Shown here: in pieces, positions 1-12,600 of the stretch
Layout of the letters: the number at the start of each line of letters is the position of its first letter
Position numbering within the stretch: position 1 is the first letter of the stretch
NCBI GenBank assembly: GCA_007449985.2
Contig: VIIQ02000069.1
Coordinates: 340,001 to 404,000, forward strand
Source of the DNA: Desmodesmus armatus
Taxonomy: Eukaryota > Chlorophyta > Chlorophyceae > Sphaeropleales > Scenedesmaceae
Direction of reading: 5' to 3'
DNA: 64,000 nucleotides
Notes under the pieces: generated by a model
Database searches by the model: none
Seen by the model: the letters and a program-made list of their open reading frames with translations, nothing else
What the model was told of the DNA's origin: nothing
Made by a program: the position numbers and the translations under genes

Positions 1-553
1 CTGTACTGCCAAAACAAGGCCAGTCCAACCATGTACCTTCAGTACCCATGGAAACAAACATGGGGCCGTTGACCGTGTCTGACTGCACATGGCACAATCA
101 CGCAAGCTGCAACGGAGTGGCTGTGCAATTGCTGACATTGGTGCGGCGAGGGTACTGAATCTGCCGCATAGGCCTGCAATTGGCGGGAAGCCTGTCAGCA
201 CTCCGATCTGGCTGCAATTTGCACCACACCAACCCAGCCCCATGTCACAGCAAGCGGCAGACCCTTACCAGCACATGTGGCTTCTGGTCACTTGGTCACA
301 AGATCGCGCTGGCTAGCCTGCATTGCTGTACAGAACCCTGCACCATGACCATGGATTAGAGTCTTGCTGCAACAATGAAGTCTTGCTGCAATATTCCAGG
401 AAAAAACAATTCTGTACTGTTTGTTGGCACTGCCCCGTGTTCTTTGACAGAATCAGGTGTTTCTTCTGTCTGTGCTTGATCACTTCATCCAGATCAGCTG
501 CTCCGTTTGCCACTTCCAGTCCGACTCGACACAAGAAATCAGTCGACGTCGAT
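1..553. other. Upstream region of the F-box gene, no separate gene seen
   Basis: I see no conserved coding sequence here. The reading frame of the F-box gene stays open upstream to 323, but those residues (Cys-rich, no domain) do not look like a family N-terminus. I therefore place the start at 554, just before the F-box. A promoter and 5' leader are presumed; no clear TATA box was found. Confidence 0.4.
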
Positions 554-2711
554 ATGTCGAGTCTTTCGTCTCTCCCAGATGAGGTCCTCAAGCTCGTCAT
601 GCAGCATGTGCCCATTTTGGACAGGCTCAGTAGCTGCTGCTTGGTCAGCAGAAAACTGCATGCCGCAGCAACAGCAGCCACAGACCAACTGCAGATACCA
701 TACAGACTGCAGCGTTACAATCATCTTGTGCAATCTGTGCTGGCATGGATGTGGCACTATGGTCAGTACCTGACAAGCCTTCGCTGGTGCCATGTCCCCC
801 AGCCACTTCGTGAGCTGCCTTGCACCAACCTGTTGCAGCTGCATGTGGGCTACGAATGTCAGGTGCAGCTGGGAGCAACGGACGGCTACCCAGGCGTGAT
901 AGCAGGCTGCACTAAGCTAACCCATCTGGATCTGCAGGGCAACATCACTGATGCGCCACAGGGTACTGTTGTGGACTGCTTGTCGAGTCTGGTGCACCTC
1001 GAGCACTTGTTTGTACAGCCAACACAGTACGATCGCATGTGTTACAGATTGGCTGGTTTGTCAGCCGCCACACTGCCGCGATTGCAGCACCTCACAACCC
1101 TCCATTTCAGCTGCTTGAGCGTAGAGAATATGTTGCAGCTGGGTGGCCTTGCCAACTTGCAGGAGCTGTATTTGGCTGCTGCTGTTGTTGAAGGCATGGC
1201 TGTTGGCGCCAAGAGCATCCCTGGTTTGGCGTTTCCTGCTTCCCTGCAGAAGCTTGTGCTGGCATGCGTATCTGAGGCAAGCATTTTGTCCCTTGTCCCA
1301 ACAGGGCTGCAAGAGCTGCAGGTTCCGCGTCGTGTGGAGGGTCCCGCTGAGGGGCCTGGTTCCTTCCTGTCCGGCATGGCCCGCCTGCAGCACCTGACTG
1401 CACTTTCACTGCATGTGCGCAGCAAAGACCTGTGCTGGCCTCCTGCAGGTCCTGCATACTCCGCACTCACGGCTAGCAGCAACCTAGTACAGTTGTCTAT
1501 GGTCGATAGCAGCTGCCCTCATGGCATATGGCCGTATGTGTTCCATACCAACTGCAAGCTGCCGCATCTGAGGGTTTTGAAGCTCACACATGACACGCTT
1601 GATGACGCTGCCCCGCCTCCGTGGGGTGCAATGGAGCTTTCTAGCCTTGCCAGCTGCTGCCCGAGCTTGTGTGATTTTGAGGTGCTGTCCCTGCAGCCTG
1701 GGCTGCATATATCTGAGCTGCACAAGCTGACAGCCTTGACGCGTTTGCGCGCGCACCACTTATGCAGTGACTGGCACAGCTTTGAGCACTCTGTGAGAGG
1801 CCTGGCTGCTCTTACACAGCTGCAGGAGTTGGAAGTGCAGGTCAACAGATGCCACCGGCTGGCTTCCCTGCTGCCGCTCACGCGACTCACATCATTGACC
1901 AGCCTCAACGTCTTTCAGGCTAGCGATGAGGATCAGTGGAACCCGGAGGACGGACCTCCTGATTGGCCTTTGGAGGATGAGGGCAGACAAGCTGAATGTA
2001 TGGATGTTTCTCTATACAAGGTGGGTACATCAAAGGCAGCTAGGCCCGGCTTCCCTGCAAGGACCATGAAAGTTGAGCATGGATGCATTGCAGCCGCTGC
2101 TGCTGGAACGGCGTGTACACTTGATAGCACAGCACGGCAAGTTACACAAGGATGCTGCAAAAGTGCAGGAGCCCCTGTACTTGACCGAACATTGCAGGCT
2201 TGCAGAAAAAGCGTCATTACCAATACCAATATTGCAGGGGGTGAACCCTCTTCCCCGGCACTAGCCAGCGAGCAGATCAGCTCATGGGGGATCATTACAT
2301 ATATTAGCATCATCATGGCAGGAGTAGCCAAATTGCTCTTACAGCCGCAACCCGATGTTGGACAACTCAGGGTGGCAGCTTGGAGCCTGCCATGTTGCCT
2401 GTGCTGACACTTGCTTTTGTGCTGCGCATGCTGCACTGCAGCTGTCGGACAACTCTGCCCCTGATGTGTGGCTGCAGCTGCTGGAGCGCTGTGCTGCAGA
2501 CCGCGACTGTCACCCCAGGACTGTGTGCAGCCTGGCACAGCAGCTGGCTGAGCAAAGGGCGCTGCATGAGCAGCAGATTGCTCGCTTGCAGGGGCAGATG
2601 TTGGAGCAGCAGCAGTACGCAGCCATGCAGGCTGGCTTGCAGCAGCAACTGCAAGAGCTGCAAGCAGAGGTGCAGCAGCTGCGGCAGGTGCAAGAGCATC
2701 AGCTGCGGTGA
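554..2711 (+). CDS. F-box / leucine-rich-repeat protein with C-terminal coiled coil
   Basis: Probable substrate-recognition subunit of an SCF ubiquitin ligase. Exons 554-2020 and 2442-2711 (578 aa). The N-terminus carries an F-box (LSSLPDEVLKLVMQHVP..., about residues 2-40), which in this family binds SKP1. About ten degenerate leucine-rich repeats follow (residues about 80-470, e.g. LTTLHFSCLS, LANLQELYL), the usual substrate-binding surface. The donor AAG|GTGGGT after 2020 and the acceptor CTGCACTGCAG before 2442 are both phase 0. They join the LRR part to a Gln/Leu-rich coiled coil (AQQLAEQRALHEQQIARL) that ends at TGA 2709-2711. Without splicing the frame would end at 2407 with unrelated sequence. 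A TGTAA signal lies about 110 nt past the stop. The target is unknown. F-box and LRR calls are firm; the exact start is less so. Confidence 0.85.
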
Positions 2712-2819
2712 TCACCGTACTCCAGAAACCCCTGCATCTGCAAGGGGTCACCATCTGGCGTGTGGCTTGCTGTTGATGTTGTGTGGCAGCTGCCTGCTGC
2801 CTGTCTAGTTGTGGATGCA

Positions 2820-2824
2820 TGTAA
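2820..2824 (+). terminator. TGTAA polyadenylation signal of the F-box gene
   Basis: TGTAA, the usual chlorophyte poly(A) signal, 109 nt downstream of the F-box stop codon. Position and strand fit; not proven. Confidence 0.55.
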
Positions 2825-4084
2825 TGTTTTACATGGTATGTATGTATCTTCATGTGCAACCTGAGTTTGTTGCTGGTTGGCTCTTCTTCTTGGCAGTGCC
2901 AGAAGCATCGGCCATACACTGGATGCACTCCCTGTGTCTACACACTTGTAGGTGTGGCAGGATTGCCTTCTTTGAGTGCAACAGTTTGCTGAAGGGACAT
3001 GCTTCAGCACAACAGCAGTACCAGTGCCACTATTTGTACTGTTTGCCCTTGTCGGTTGTGGCGTCTTGTCTGCATCAGCACATGCATACCGCATGCTGCA
3101 GCCAGGCGAGCTGCCTTTGTCAAAGCTTTGTATAGACTGGTTTGGCGTTTCTTGGCCTAGCAGCTGCAGTGTCCACTGTTAAAGTAGAATTCACTACACA
3201 CCCCCTTGGTGTAGTTACGCTATATAATATCTTCCATTCCACTGGCACTGTCTTTGCATTTGTGGGGCAAGCTTGTGCCTTGCTGGGTTGGTGGTGATAC
3301 TGCTGAGCACAGAGAGGGCAGCACTCCTGTTGTGCGGAGCAGTTCTGCTTTATCAGCATTTGCGCTGCCAGCATCTGCTCTGACTGCTGATGGTGGTTAC
3401 AACAGTAAATATCTGAAAATATATCTGAAGTCACAAGAGTGCGACATTCAAGGTTTGAGTGTTGATAACCAGGTGTTGCAGTCGTGCTGACAGGGCTGAA
3501 TGCTGCTGCTTGCGTTAAGCTGCAGACCGCATGGATGTTCTCTACAATAGCTGCATGCTGTGCTCTGGTCGTCCCACTGGCACTGCCAGTGGTGGATGCA
3601 TGTTGGAGTTGTTGTAGTGGGGTGTGGTGTGCTTCTGCAAGTACAGTCACAGTACCTCGCTACGGCCTGCACCCCAACTAGCCTGTGCCATTGTTGAGCT
3701 CGGTCAGCTGACTGCATGAAGTCCCACGATCTGTAACAACCAAAAGCGACTGCCGGTCTGTGCTTACGTTGGATGGAGGGGGGGGGTGATCCAAGGGCCC
3801 GAGCTTGCCCGGATTATGGGCTGGAATTGCCTCTTGTTGACCACAGCGAAGGGTCGCACTTGGCAACATGCACGCCCAAGAGCATTACCAAATGTTTCTT
3901 GTGCCCTTGCAGCCGCTTTGCCGATGTCACTTCAGACAGAGAGTCCAGTCAACTTTGCTACAGCTGTTGTATCCGATCAGGGGTTTGATAAGGAGCCCGC
4001 ACTGTAAGCACACCAGCCATTGCATCTAGTATTGTCTTCCACAACCATTTGCTCAACCACAAGCGGCTAAAGCGAACGCACGAT
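2825..4084. other. Intergenic region, no gene recognised
   Basis: About 1.26 kb between two plus-strand genes. The short open frames on both strands lack conserved motifs and fitting splice phases. It contains one copy of a repeated 46-bp element (3193-3238, listed separately) and a short poly(G) run near 3780. The last few hundred bases should hold the promoter of the secreted protein at 4085. Confidence 0.4.
3183..3238. repeat. Dispersed 46-bp element with internal inverted repeat, copy 1
   Basis: The core at 3193-3238 (ACTACACACCCCCTTGGTGT... through TATATAAT to TTCCATT) recurs at 40500-40545 with a single mismatch. CTACAC and GTGTAG form an inverted repeat around CCCCCTTG. The flanks also match partly. 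Function unknown; it could be the end of a miniature transposon or a conserved promoter/3' end module. Confidence 0.6.
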
Positions 4085-4965
4085 ATGATGGAGTCTCGCC
4101 GTGTGATCTTCCTGGCACTCGTGCTGGCCTGCCTTGTGGCCACAGCCTCTGCCGCAACCTGCCCGAAGTACGAGGGAAAGCAGGCTGGAGCCCGCTGTGG
4201 TCAGGACAACTGCTGTGTGGGTCCACTGTGGTGCGATGTGGGCAGGTGAGTTGCACAGGCTGATGCCCAACTAAGCGGATTGGGCATCACAGCCATTGGC
4301 TCGTCGATGTGTTCAAACAGCATGTGCGCGAGCAAAGTGCGTCTTCCGTAGGTGCTGGGCCTCCCATCGGGCTGAAGCTGGATATCTGCAGCATGGTTGA
4401 CACACCCATCAGTCAGGTATATGCCTTGTTGACAAACCTGTTGTGGACTCACCCAACTGCAGGTGCTCTGCCCGTGGTGTTGGTGATGATGAGAAGCTGA
4501 AGCAATGCCGGGTTTTTAGCCCCCAACCTGGAGACAGGTGTGTGCCTGATCCGCAGCCATCACAGCTTGTTCTGTGCTGCAGCAGTGACTGGCATATGCA
4601 GGCCCGAACGTAAAGTCACACCTGTGGAATGGCAGAGAAAAAGAGTGAGCAGGGATGCAGGCAGCAGGAGCTACCTGTACTAGAAGACGTATGTGCAATC
4701 GATTGAGTGAGCACTGCTCACTGGATCTGTCAGCTCCATCCATCAGCGCTCGCTCACCCACATCACGAGTGCAACCTCATTCCCTGCATGTTTTACCCGC
4801 ATGCCTCACCAACACACGGTTGCTGTCAGTTGCTGGTGCTGATTGCGCGCACTGTGCCGTGCCGTGCTGTGCTGTGCCGTGCTGTGCTGGTGCAGGTGTG
4901 ACATCAACAACGCCTTGTGCTGCGGCCAGGGCATGAAGTGCAATGTGGGCCGCTGCAGCAAGTGA
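4085..4965 (+). CDS. Small secreted cysteine-rich protein (101 aa)
   Basis: Three exons, 4085-4245, 4463-4537 and 4896-4965, give 101 aa, with both junctions in phase 2. The N-terminus MMESRRVIFLALVLACLVAT is a typical signal peptide with likely cleavage after SASA. The mature part is two diverged Cys modules: QDNCCVGPLWCDVGRCS (exons 1-2) and NNALCCGQGMKCNVGRCSK (exon 3). Each has a CC pair, a conserved Gly, and the ending C-x-VGRC-S, which suggests internal duplication and disulfide-bonded knots. The middle exon is a charged linker. Expected location is the cell surface or outside the cell. I do not recognise the family; compact knots of this kind occur among cell-wall, defence and signalling peptides. 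Met 4085 or Met 4088 could start translation. A possible TGTAA lies at 5539. Confidence 0.75.
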
Positions 4966-6431
4966 GGAGCTACAGCCAACCAGAGACCACCCACCCCCAC
5001 TTCAAGCTGGTGCACTGGCATATTGAGAGCCACCCCCCTGTACTACCTTTGACGGACTGATGCGGTTGGCATTCTTACAGTCCAGGGGTTCCTGAGTTTG
5101 CAGTTGCCTGCCTTGGCACCAACTTGACATCACATGAGCTGTGCAGTTTGTAGTTTGATGCGCATGTCTTTGGGAGCGGGCTGTGTGAGGTGTTGAGCGC
5201 ATTGCCGTGATGTCTGCGCAGACATAAGGGTGTGGGTGGAGTGATGATGTGAGCATGTGGGTGCATCTGCCGCATGCGGTCGCCGCAACCACTGTGGGCC
5301 ACTGCCCATGTCACCAAAGGGGATGTTACCACCCTGCTGCTGTACTTCGTGTTGTGTCCTGGGCCAAGCACTGTGCAGTGCTGCACATCATGTCGTGTGT
5401 TGGTACGGTTGGGCTGTCAGGCATTTGCTGTAGTGGCATGGGGGGTTGCTTTTGGCATGTTGATGCTTGATGTGTGACTGAGTTGGGTGGTCAACAATGA
5501 AGCTTTACAAGAGAATGCAGGGATATGTGATGAAGTCATGTAATGCAGCATGCATGTGGTGTTAGTGTCTCAGTCGCCTGATAGGCTGTTGCTGTAGATT
5601 GATGTCCTGTCGTAAACTTCTACAGCGGTTGCTGCACGACACAAGAGTTGCTGTTGGCTGTTGTTTTTGGGGGAGGTGCCACATTCAATGCATGGGGCAT
5701 GACACTGAGTGACTGTGCATGGGGTTTGCACCTCAACGTGGGCTATGTCGCGACCATCTGTGTCGCTGCTGCTGTCCTGTGTGTGTGTCTTGCCGGTGCG
5801 CAAGGGTGGGTCGTTGTAGTAAGATCGCAGAGGCTGAAGCTGTCGTGTCTGTCAACGAAAAGAAGTGGTCAGTGATGCATATGCAGGTGCAAATGCGGCT
5901 AGACGAGCTTCGGGGCCCCCAACCCTTGGCTCACTGTGACATGAAGGTGTCTGGCCAGTAGCTGCCCTTCTGCTGGGCTGGATGTTGCATCAAAGGGTGG
6001 GTCGCTGTGGCCTGAGCCGGGATCATTATGATGCTCTGTGGTCTGCACCTTTTGGTGCTGGTGAGGCTGCTGGCCTGCTGGAGCTAGCCGTGTAATTGGA
6101 TGTGGCTGTGGCTTTGAGTTGAGGGCCCCTTACTGCCGGGCAGTTGCGCAACTGCCAATGCATGTGTGGCAACAGGTACCTCACACATTTGATGCTTACT
6201 TTCAGTGCAGCTTTGGACGCTATTGCAGATAAGAAACTGAGAGGCCCACACTGCAGGTTGCTTGGGGTCGGCTTGTCGTGTGACTAGCAGGCTGTAGGCA
6301 GAGTACACATGAGCTTGACCAGCAAGAGGTGCAAACATGTGCTTGTTGCAATTTTCCACAAGCTGCACCCCACAGCCCCATCCACAAGGTGCAGCCCAGA
6401 CCCTAAAGGCAGGCAAACAAAGTCAGCAGTC
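4966..6431. other. Intergenic region between convergent genes
   Basis: About 1.5 kb between the 3' ends of the secreted-protein gene (+) and the helicase gene (-). No conserved gene was recognised. It contains a dispersed repeat (about 5815-5955) that has an inverted relative near 37400-37535. Confidence 0.4.
5815..5955 (+). repeat. Dispersed repeat, inverted relative at 37395-37535
   Basis: About 130 bp (AAGATCGCAGAGGCTGAAGC ... CACTGTGACATGAAG) that matches the minus strand of 37395-37535 at roughly 85-90 percent by eye. The match is outside all recognised genes. Both copies can be read as KIAEAEA..VNEKKW, so it may be a fragment of a transposon or processed gene. Confidence 0.55.
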
Positions 6432-6436
6432 TTACA
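6432..6436 (-). terminator. TGTAA polyadenylation signal of the helicase gene
   Basis: TTACA on the plus strand, i.e. TGTAA on the transcript, 190 nt past the helicase stop codon at 6626. Confidence 0.5.
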
Positions 6437-6625
6437 ATTGTGCATGTAAGACAGGAAATGACAGGAAGGATAGGTTGGCAACGAGTGACTTGCTGGGAAT
6501 CGCGCTTTGCGAGTGGTGCACATGGTGGCCGACAGTGGACAATGCGGCCCTCCCACCAGGCCTTGCCTGCAACCAGTGGTCATTCCATAACGCCAACTGG
6601 GACTCGAAAAAAAGCAGGTTCAACC

Positions 6626-9600
6626 TCAGGCCTGCTTGGCTCTGCGCGGCTTCGCCGGCTGCTGCTGCTGCTGCTGCTTGCCTTTCAGCTTCTTCTTCAA
6701 CTTTCCAACCCTGCCAGCAGCTACGCCCCCCGCTGAGCCTTTCCCCCTGCGCCCAGACTTGACGGCTCCTTCCTTCTGCCGCGGCGGCTGCCGCTCCTGT
6801 GGCTGCTGTCGCCGTCGCTGCTGCTGCTGCTGCTGCTGCTCGTCATCAGAGTCCGGTTCCTCCAGCAGTGGCTGCTGCTGCCCTGACTGCTGCTTCTGGC
6901 CTTGCTGCTGCTGCCTGCTGCGTTCATCCCTGACCCGCTTGCGCATCGTCTCCCGCTTGCGGTCCCGCTGCTTTGTCATGTGCAGCATCCAGTCAGGTAC
7001 CTGCAGCGACATGAAGCAGGCACAGGTGCTCAGTACGGTACCATCGGCAAGGGTAGGGAGTAATCCAAGGGACTGAAGATACAACACAACCTCTTGCCTG
7101 CTGCCAGCTTACCTTGTGGCACTATTCAGCCACGCTGCGCAGCTTTGGGGCAATGAGTCCCATGGGACACATGAACAGACCCAGCAGGGTGCTCGACACC
7201 GCCATGCAGCTGTGGCACAGTTCCGTCACCCATTCGTGCCAAACTAGCTTGTGACACCACAACAGCCACGCTGCCCAGCTTTGAGGTGCCAAGCCCCGTA
7301 CGGAAAGCATTGCTAGGCCGCTCTGCCAGTTGTCTGTCACACCGTTGAGCCTCTCCCAGAGCATACATACCACAACTACCAGGCTGCAGCCACACTCTCT
7401 CCCACCCCATAATGCATTATATTCATCAGCACACAGCTGCGCTGCCCTGCAGGGGAGGCGCAGAAAACCTGCCACCCACCTTGCTGCCAGCCTGTGTCAC
7501 CAAATGAGCCACGCTGCGCAGCTTCGGTGCGTCATGCTCTGTCACAAAGGTTGCAACACGCGATCCCAATCCCACCAATCCTCAAGCACCGCCAACGCAA
7601 AGCAAAGACCCCCCCCCCCCCCCCCCCGCGCCCACCTTGCTGCCGGCTTGTGTCACCAGATGAGCCACGCTGCGCAGCTTTGGTGCGTCATGCTCCGTGA
7701 AGAACGTTATCGCCAGGCCGCTGTGTCCCGCGCGTCCTGTGCGCCCAACGCGATGGATGTAGTCTGCCGTGGTGGCAGGGAAGTCGTAGTTTATCACCGT
7801 GTTGACCCCCATGAAATCCATGCCTGCACAACAGAAGACAGAAAAGTTGATGTGTGACTAGCGTGATAACCCAAGTGTCATTTGGAATTGTTATTCAGTT
7901 GCAGCACGTGTTCCTGTAGAAGCCGTTCTGCCCACGCGCGGTGGCCCCGACAGCAGTTGCTACCCTTCTGTTCTGCAAGGGGCCTCACCTTGTCCAATGA
8001 GGTGCAGTCATCGAGATGTCAAGTGACGTGCAAGGTGTCTCCCTGCTGCTCAATGCATCACAGAATAGAGGCAGCGCCACAGAGCAACTTTGGTAGTACC
8101 TGCTACCTCCGAAACCCACGCCAGGCACCCTAACTAAGCAGGATCTGCAGGCACCTCACCTCGTCCGATAAGGTCTGTGGCAATGAGCACCCACGTCTTG
8201 CCCGCCCTGAAGTTGTCCACAGCCGCAGTGCGTGCGCTGTTGGGCTGGTCGCCAGAGATTGAGTCCACGTGGATACCCTCGTACATCAGCTCCCTGTGCA
8301 GGGCCTGTTCAGGCGGCAGAAGCAGCAGCAGGAGCAGCAGCATGACACCCATGGCATTCAGATGCAGTTGCAATACTTGACACGGGGGGTCACGTGACAA
8401 TAGCGATCATGCGGGGGCATGGCGACTTTATGCCCTCATACATCAGCTCCCTCAGGCAGGGCCTGTGCCGGTGGCAGCAGCAGCAGCAGCAGCAACGGCA
8501 GCAGCGGCATCAGATTACGGATGATTCATGTTTCACTTGGCAATTACCGGGCACGTGGGGCCACACCAAGTTACGAAAAGCGCTGTGGCCCACCCTCACA
8601 AAGTCACGCGCTCACCTGGGTGCATGCCTCGGTGGCCACAACCACCAAACTGGACAGAGGACAGAGCTACAGATGTGTCGAACATCTTCAGAAATCTTGT
8701 GAATAAGCAACAGAGGGCTCTGATGGTGAGCTTCATTCATCAGGCTTCAACCTCGGTTGCTTGCTTACCTGTGCGCGGGCCTTGGTGGCCACAAACACCA
8801 GGATGGGTGGCAGCAGCCCACCCATGCTGCTGCCGTCTGCAGCGAGGCCACCCCCACCCGACAGCAGCTGCCGCAGGGCCATGAGCTTGCCGCTGTCGGT
8901 GCGCCCCACAAACATCAACTTCTGGGTCACCAGGGACTGCGCAAGGCAACAAAAAGGGAAGGAAATGCAGGTTTATTGAGGCTGATCAGTTCGTGCATTT
9001 CCTTCCTGAGCACCAACAGCAACACAGCATTGTACGCTCAGGTGTGGAATGCAGAGGAAACTGACTACAGTGACGGAAGCCAAGTGCATAGCCGGAGTAC
9101 ATACAGCACAACAGCTGGTTGCCTAGTGTGGGATCGTCATCCATATCAGCTGCAGTCGCAAAAGCAACAAGGGCTCGCCCACCTGTGCTGTGTTGCGCTC
9201 CCCAACCGTGATGTTCAGCGGATCGCGCAGGACACTGCGCGCCAGAGCCTCCACCTACGCACACACAACACACAACACACAGCACGTAGTCACAGTTCGT
9301 GGCTCATGTGGAATTGCCTCGGCAGGTGCTGTGGAAGGTCAATTCATGTTAAATTCAACCATGTACCCAGAGAGACTGGGTGACAAAGGTACGGTCAGCG
9401 CTGCTCTCCCTCTTGCAGACACAACAACAAGTCAGCAACAAGTTGTGGAACCTCAGCAACATCAAAATAGTGTCACCAACACATACAACGTACCTTGTCC
9501 GGCAGTGTTGCGCTGAAGAGGGCTCGCGTGATGTGCGGGTTGCTTGCTGCTGCCAGCAGCGCGTCAACCTGCTCAGCAAACCCCATTGCCAGAAGCTTGT

Positions 9601-12600
9601 CGGCCTCGTCCAGCACCATGTACGACACCTGCACACAGAATTGTTGGCACATGTAGCAAACTCAGTCGCAGCGGCTCACGGGGGACGAAAAGCCCACAAA
9701 CCAAGTCTCAGCTTCTGCCAGCACCATGTACGACACCTGAACACAAGCACAAGCACACCATAAGAAGTGCGTTGTGCGATAACAGCAGTTGTTGGCACCG
9801 GCAGCAACTTAGTCGGGAGGTGCTGAGCAGAGAAAAAGAGCGCAACAAGTGCACCCAACACCCATTGACTGTCAGCCTCGTCCAGCATCATGTAGGGTAC
9901 ATGCCTGACCTTGCGTAGGTCCACCTTTCCCTCCTCCACGGTCCTCAGTCACTCCTTCCAGGACCCCCCCCCCCCCCGCGCCCCCATTCCCCACAGCTTG
10001 TCAAAGTTGAATTCTATCAAGTTTGCATTCTAGCCAACAATATGAGGCGAAAACTGATTGCACCAAGCAGCCTCACCTTACTGAGGTCCAACTTTCCCTC
10101 CTCCTCCAGGCCCTGAGCCCCTGGGTCCCTTGTGGGTTGTACATACAGCGTTGGCATGTCCGCTTTCTGTAGCTGTGAGTGGCCCTCTCTATCACCCTCC
10201 ACCCCTCCCTCCAAAGGTTCCACCCCCTTCTCGCCACGCCCCCACGCCCACTCACAGCCGCAAGCAAACCTGTACTGTCACAGAATCTTGATAACTTTAT
10301 GAAAGTGGACACGGCCTCACCTTACTGAGGTCCACCTTTCCTTCCTCCTCCAGTCCCTTGAGTCTCAGTGGGTTGGCTATCAGCACATCAACCTTGCTGA
10401 ACTCAGTGGCACCTGACGGGGGCACAGCACAGCACAGCACGACATAGCATGCCACAGCACAGAGCAGCACAGCATCAGCATATCACCAGCAACCAGTGGG
10501 TTGGCTATCAGCACATCAACCTTGCTGAACTCAGTGGCACCTGACGGGGGCACAGCACAGCACAGCACGACATAGCATGCCACAGCACAGAGCAGCACAG
10601 CATCAGCATATCACCAGCAACCAGTGGGTTGGCTATCAGCACATCAACCTTGCTGAACTCAGTGGCACCTGACGGGGCACAGCACAGCACAGCACGACAT
10701 AGCATGCCACAGCACAGAGCAGCACAGCATCAGCATATCACCAGCAACCAGTGGGTTGGCTATCAGCACATCAACCTTGCTGAACTCAGTGGCACCTGAC
10801 GGGGGCACAGCACAGCATGACACAGCATGCCACAGCACAGAGCAGCACAGCATCAGCATATCACCAGCAACCAGTGGGTTGGCTATCAGCACATCAACCT
10901 TGCTGAATACAGTGGCACCTGACGGGGGCACAGCATGGCACAGCATGACACAGCATGACACAGCACATCGCACCATCAGCATATCACCAGTAAACATTCA
11001 GCAACAGCTGTTATGAAGATGACCGCGCCCCCCCTGCGCAGACATGCTGATGCATCACCCACTTCAAGGGAGCGCGTGCATCAAGCGTTAAGGGTTGCAT
11101 GGGAGAGGGGTGTATTGACCACAGACAGCAAGGGTTGTGAGAATGATTGTTTTCCAACAACCACGTCTACAACCCTTGCCGTATACAGTCAATACACACC
11201 CCACCTCTGCAACACCTCATCCAATGAGGGATGAGGGAGTCCCTTCAGAACATGCACACCACGCTTGTCCTATCACCCAGCGCCATATTACCTACTTCTT
11301 AACACCCTATGCTGCAGATGCAATCGTGAAACCCAATGTTTGCCTACCCTTGGCAAGTGTTCTAGCTCGGCTCTGCTTGCACTCTGCTGGCACACATGCA
11401 CACCCGCACATCAAACCCCAACCATACTCATGCATCAAACCCTAACCACACTCCCACATCACACCCCAACACATCAACCTTGCTGAACGCAGTGGCTGAC
11501 GGGGCACAGCACGGCACAGCACAGCACACCACAGCACATCAGCCAACAGTTAGCACCTGCTGTGAACATGACCGCTGCTGCCCCTGCGCAGGCATACCTC
11601 AATGTTGTGCAACTGTGACTGGAGGGCTGCAACTAGGGTGAGGATTGCCAGGCAGAGGGGTGTATTGACCACAGACGGCAAGGGTTGTGAGAGTCATTGC
11701 TGTCAGTACGATGACCCTCACAACCCTCGCCGTATACAGTCAACACACACCCCACCTCTGCAACGCCTACCCCCCCCTCCACAACTTACACACCATGCTT
11801 ACCCTATCACTCAACGCCATATCACCTATTACTCAGCATCCTGTGCTGCACATGCAATCGCTGAAACCACATGTTTGCCTACCCTTGACAGTGTTCTAGT
11901 GCAGCTCTGCTTGCATTCTCTCTGCTGACACGCATGCACACTCGCACATCAAACCCCCACCATACTCATGCATCAAACCCCAACCACACTCCCACATCAC
12001 ACCCAACCACACATCAACCTTGCTGAACTCAGTGGCACCTGATTGGGGCACAGCACGGCACAGCACAGCACGGCACGGCACAACACGACACGCGATCAGC
12101 ACAACACCAGCAAACAGTCAGCAACACCTGATGTGTGCCGATGAGCGCTGCCCCCCTGCGCAAGCATATAAACTTGAGTGGAGGGCTGCAATCAGGCATA
12201 TAAACTTGAGTGGAGGGCTGTATAAACTTGAGTGGAGGGCTGCAATCAGGGATGTGGGTTGCAAGGGAGGGGGTGAATGGATTGCAGGCGGCAAGGGTTG
12301 TGAGAGTGACAGTTCTGGTCTGCAAGAACAATCACCCTTACAACCCTGGACGTCTGCAGTCGATACACACCCCAACTTTGCACACCTCCATGGCCCCTGT
12401 GCCCCCCCCCCTCCACCCCACCCACACACACCTAGAGCGCATACATGAGGACACACCCACTCTCCTTCTGGTAGCCCACCACGCTTCCCCTGTGACCCAA
12501 CATCAAAAAGCTCATCACCTGGCACCTCTTGGTGCAGGTTCCAACACGCGCGCATACACACTCACACATCAAATTCCTCCCTTCAAATTTCTTTCTCAGC

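Noticed and set aside
6636..7076. Plus-strand frame rich in Cys (poly-Cys)
   Set aside because: It is the antisense of the Gln-rich helicase C-terminus (CAG runs read as TGC).
7330..7857. 175-codon plus-strand frame
   Set aside because: Opposite strand of the helicase exon with [10 protein letters not shown] and of its decayed copies; crosses a poly(C) tract.
10371..11010. CRISPR-like regular array
   Set aside because: Units are uniform 128-bp tandem copies with an exon piece, not short repeats with unique spacers, and the genome is eukaryotic.
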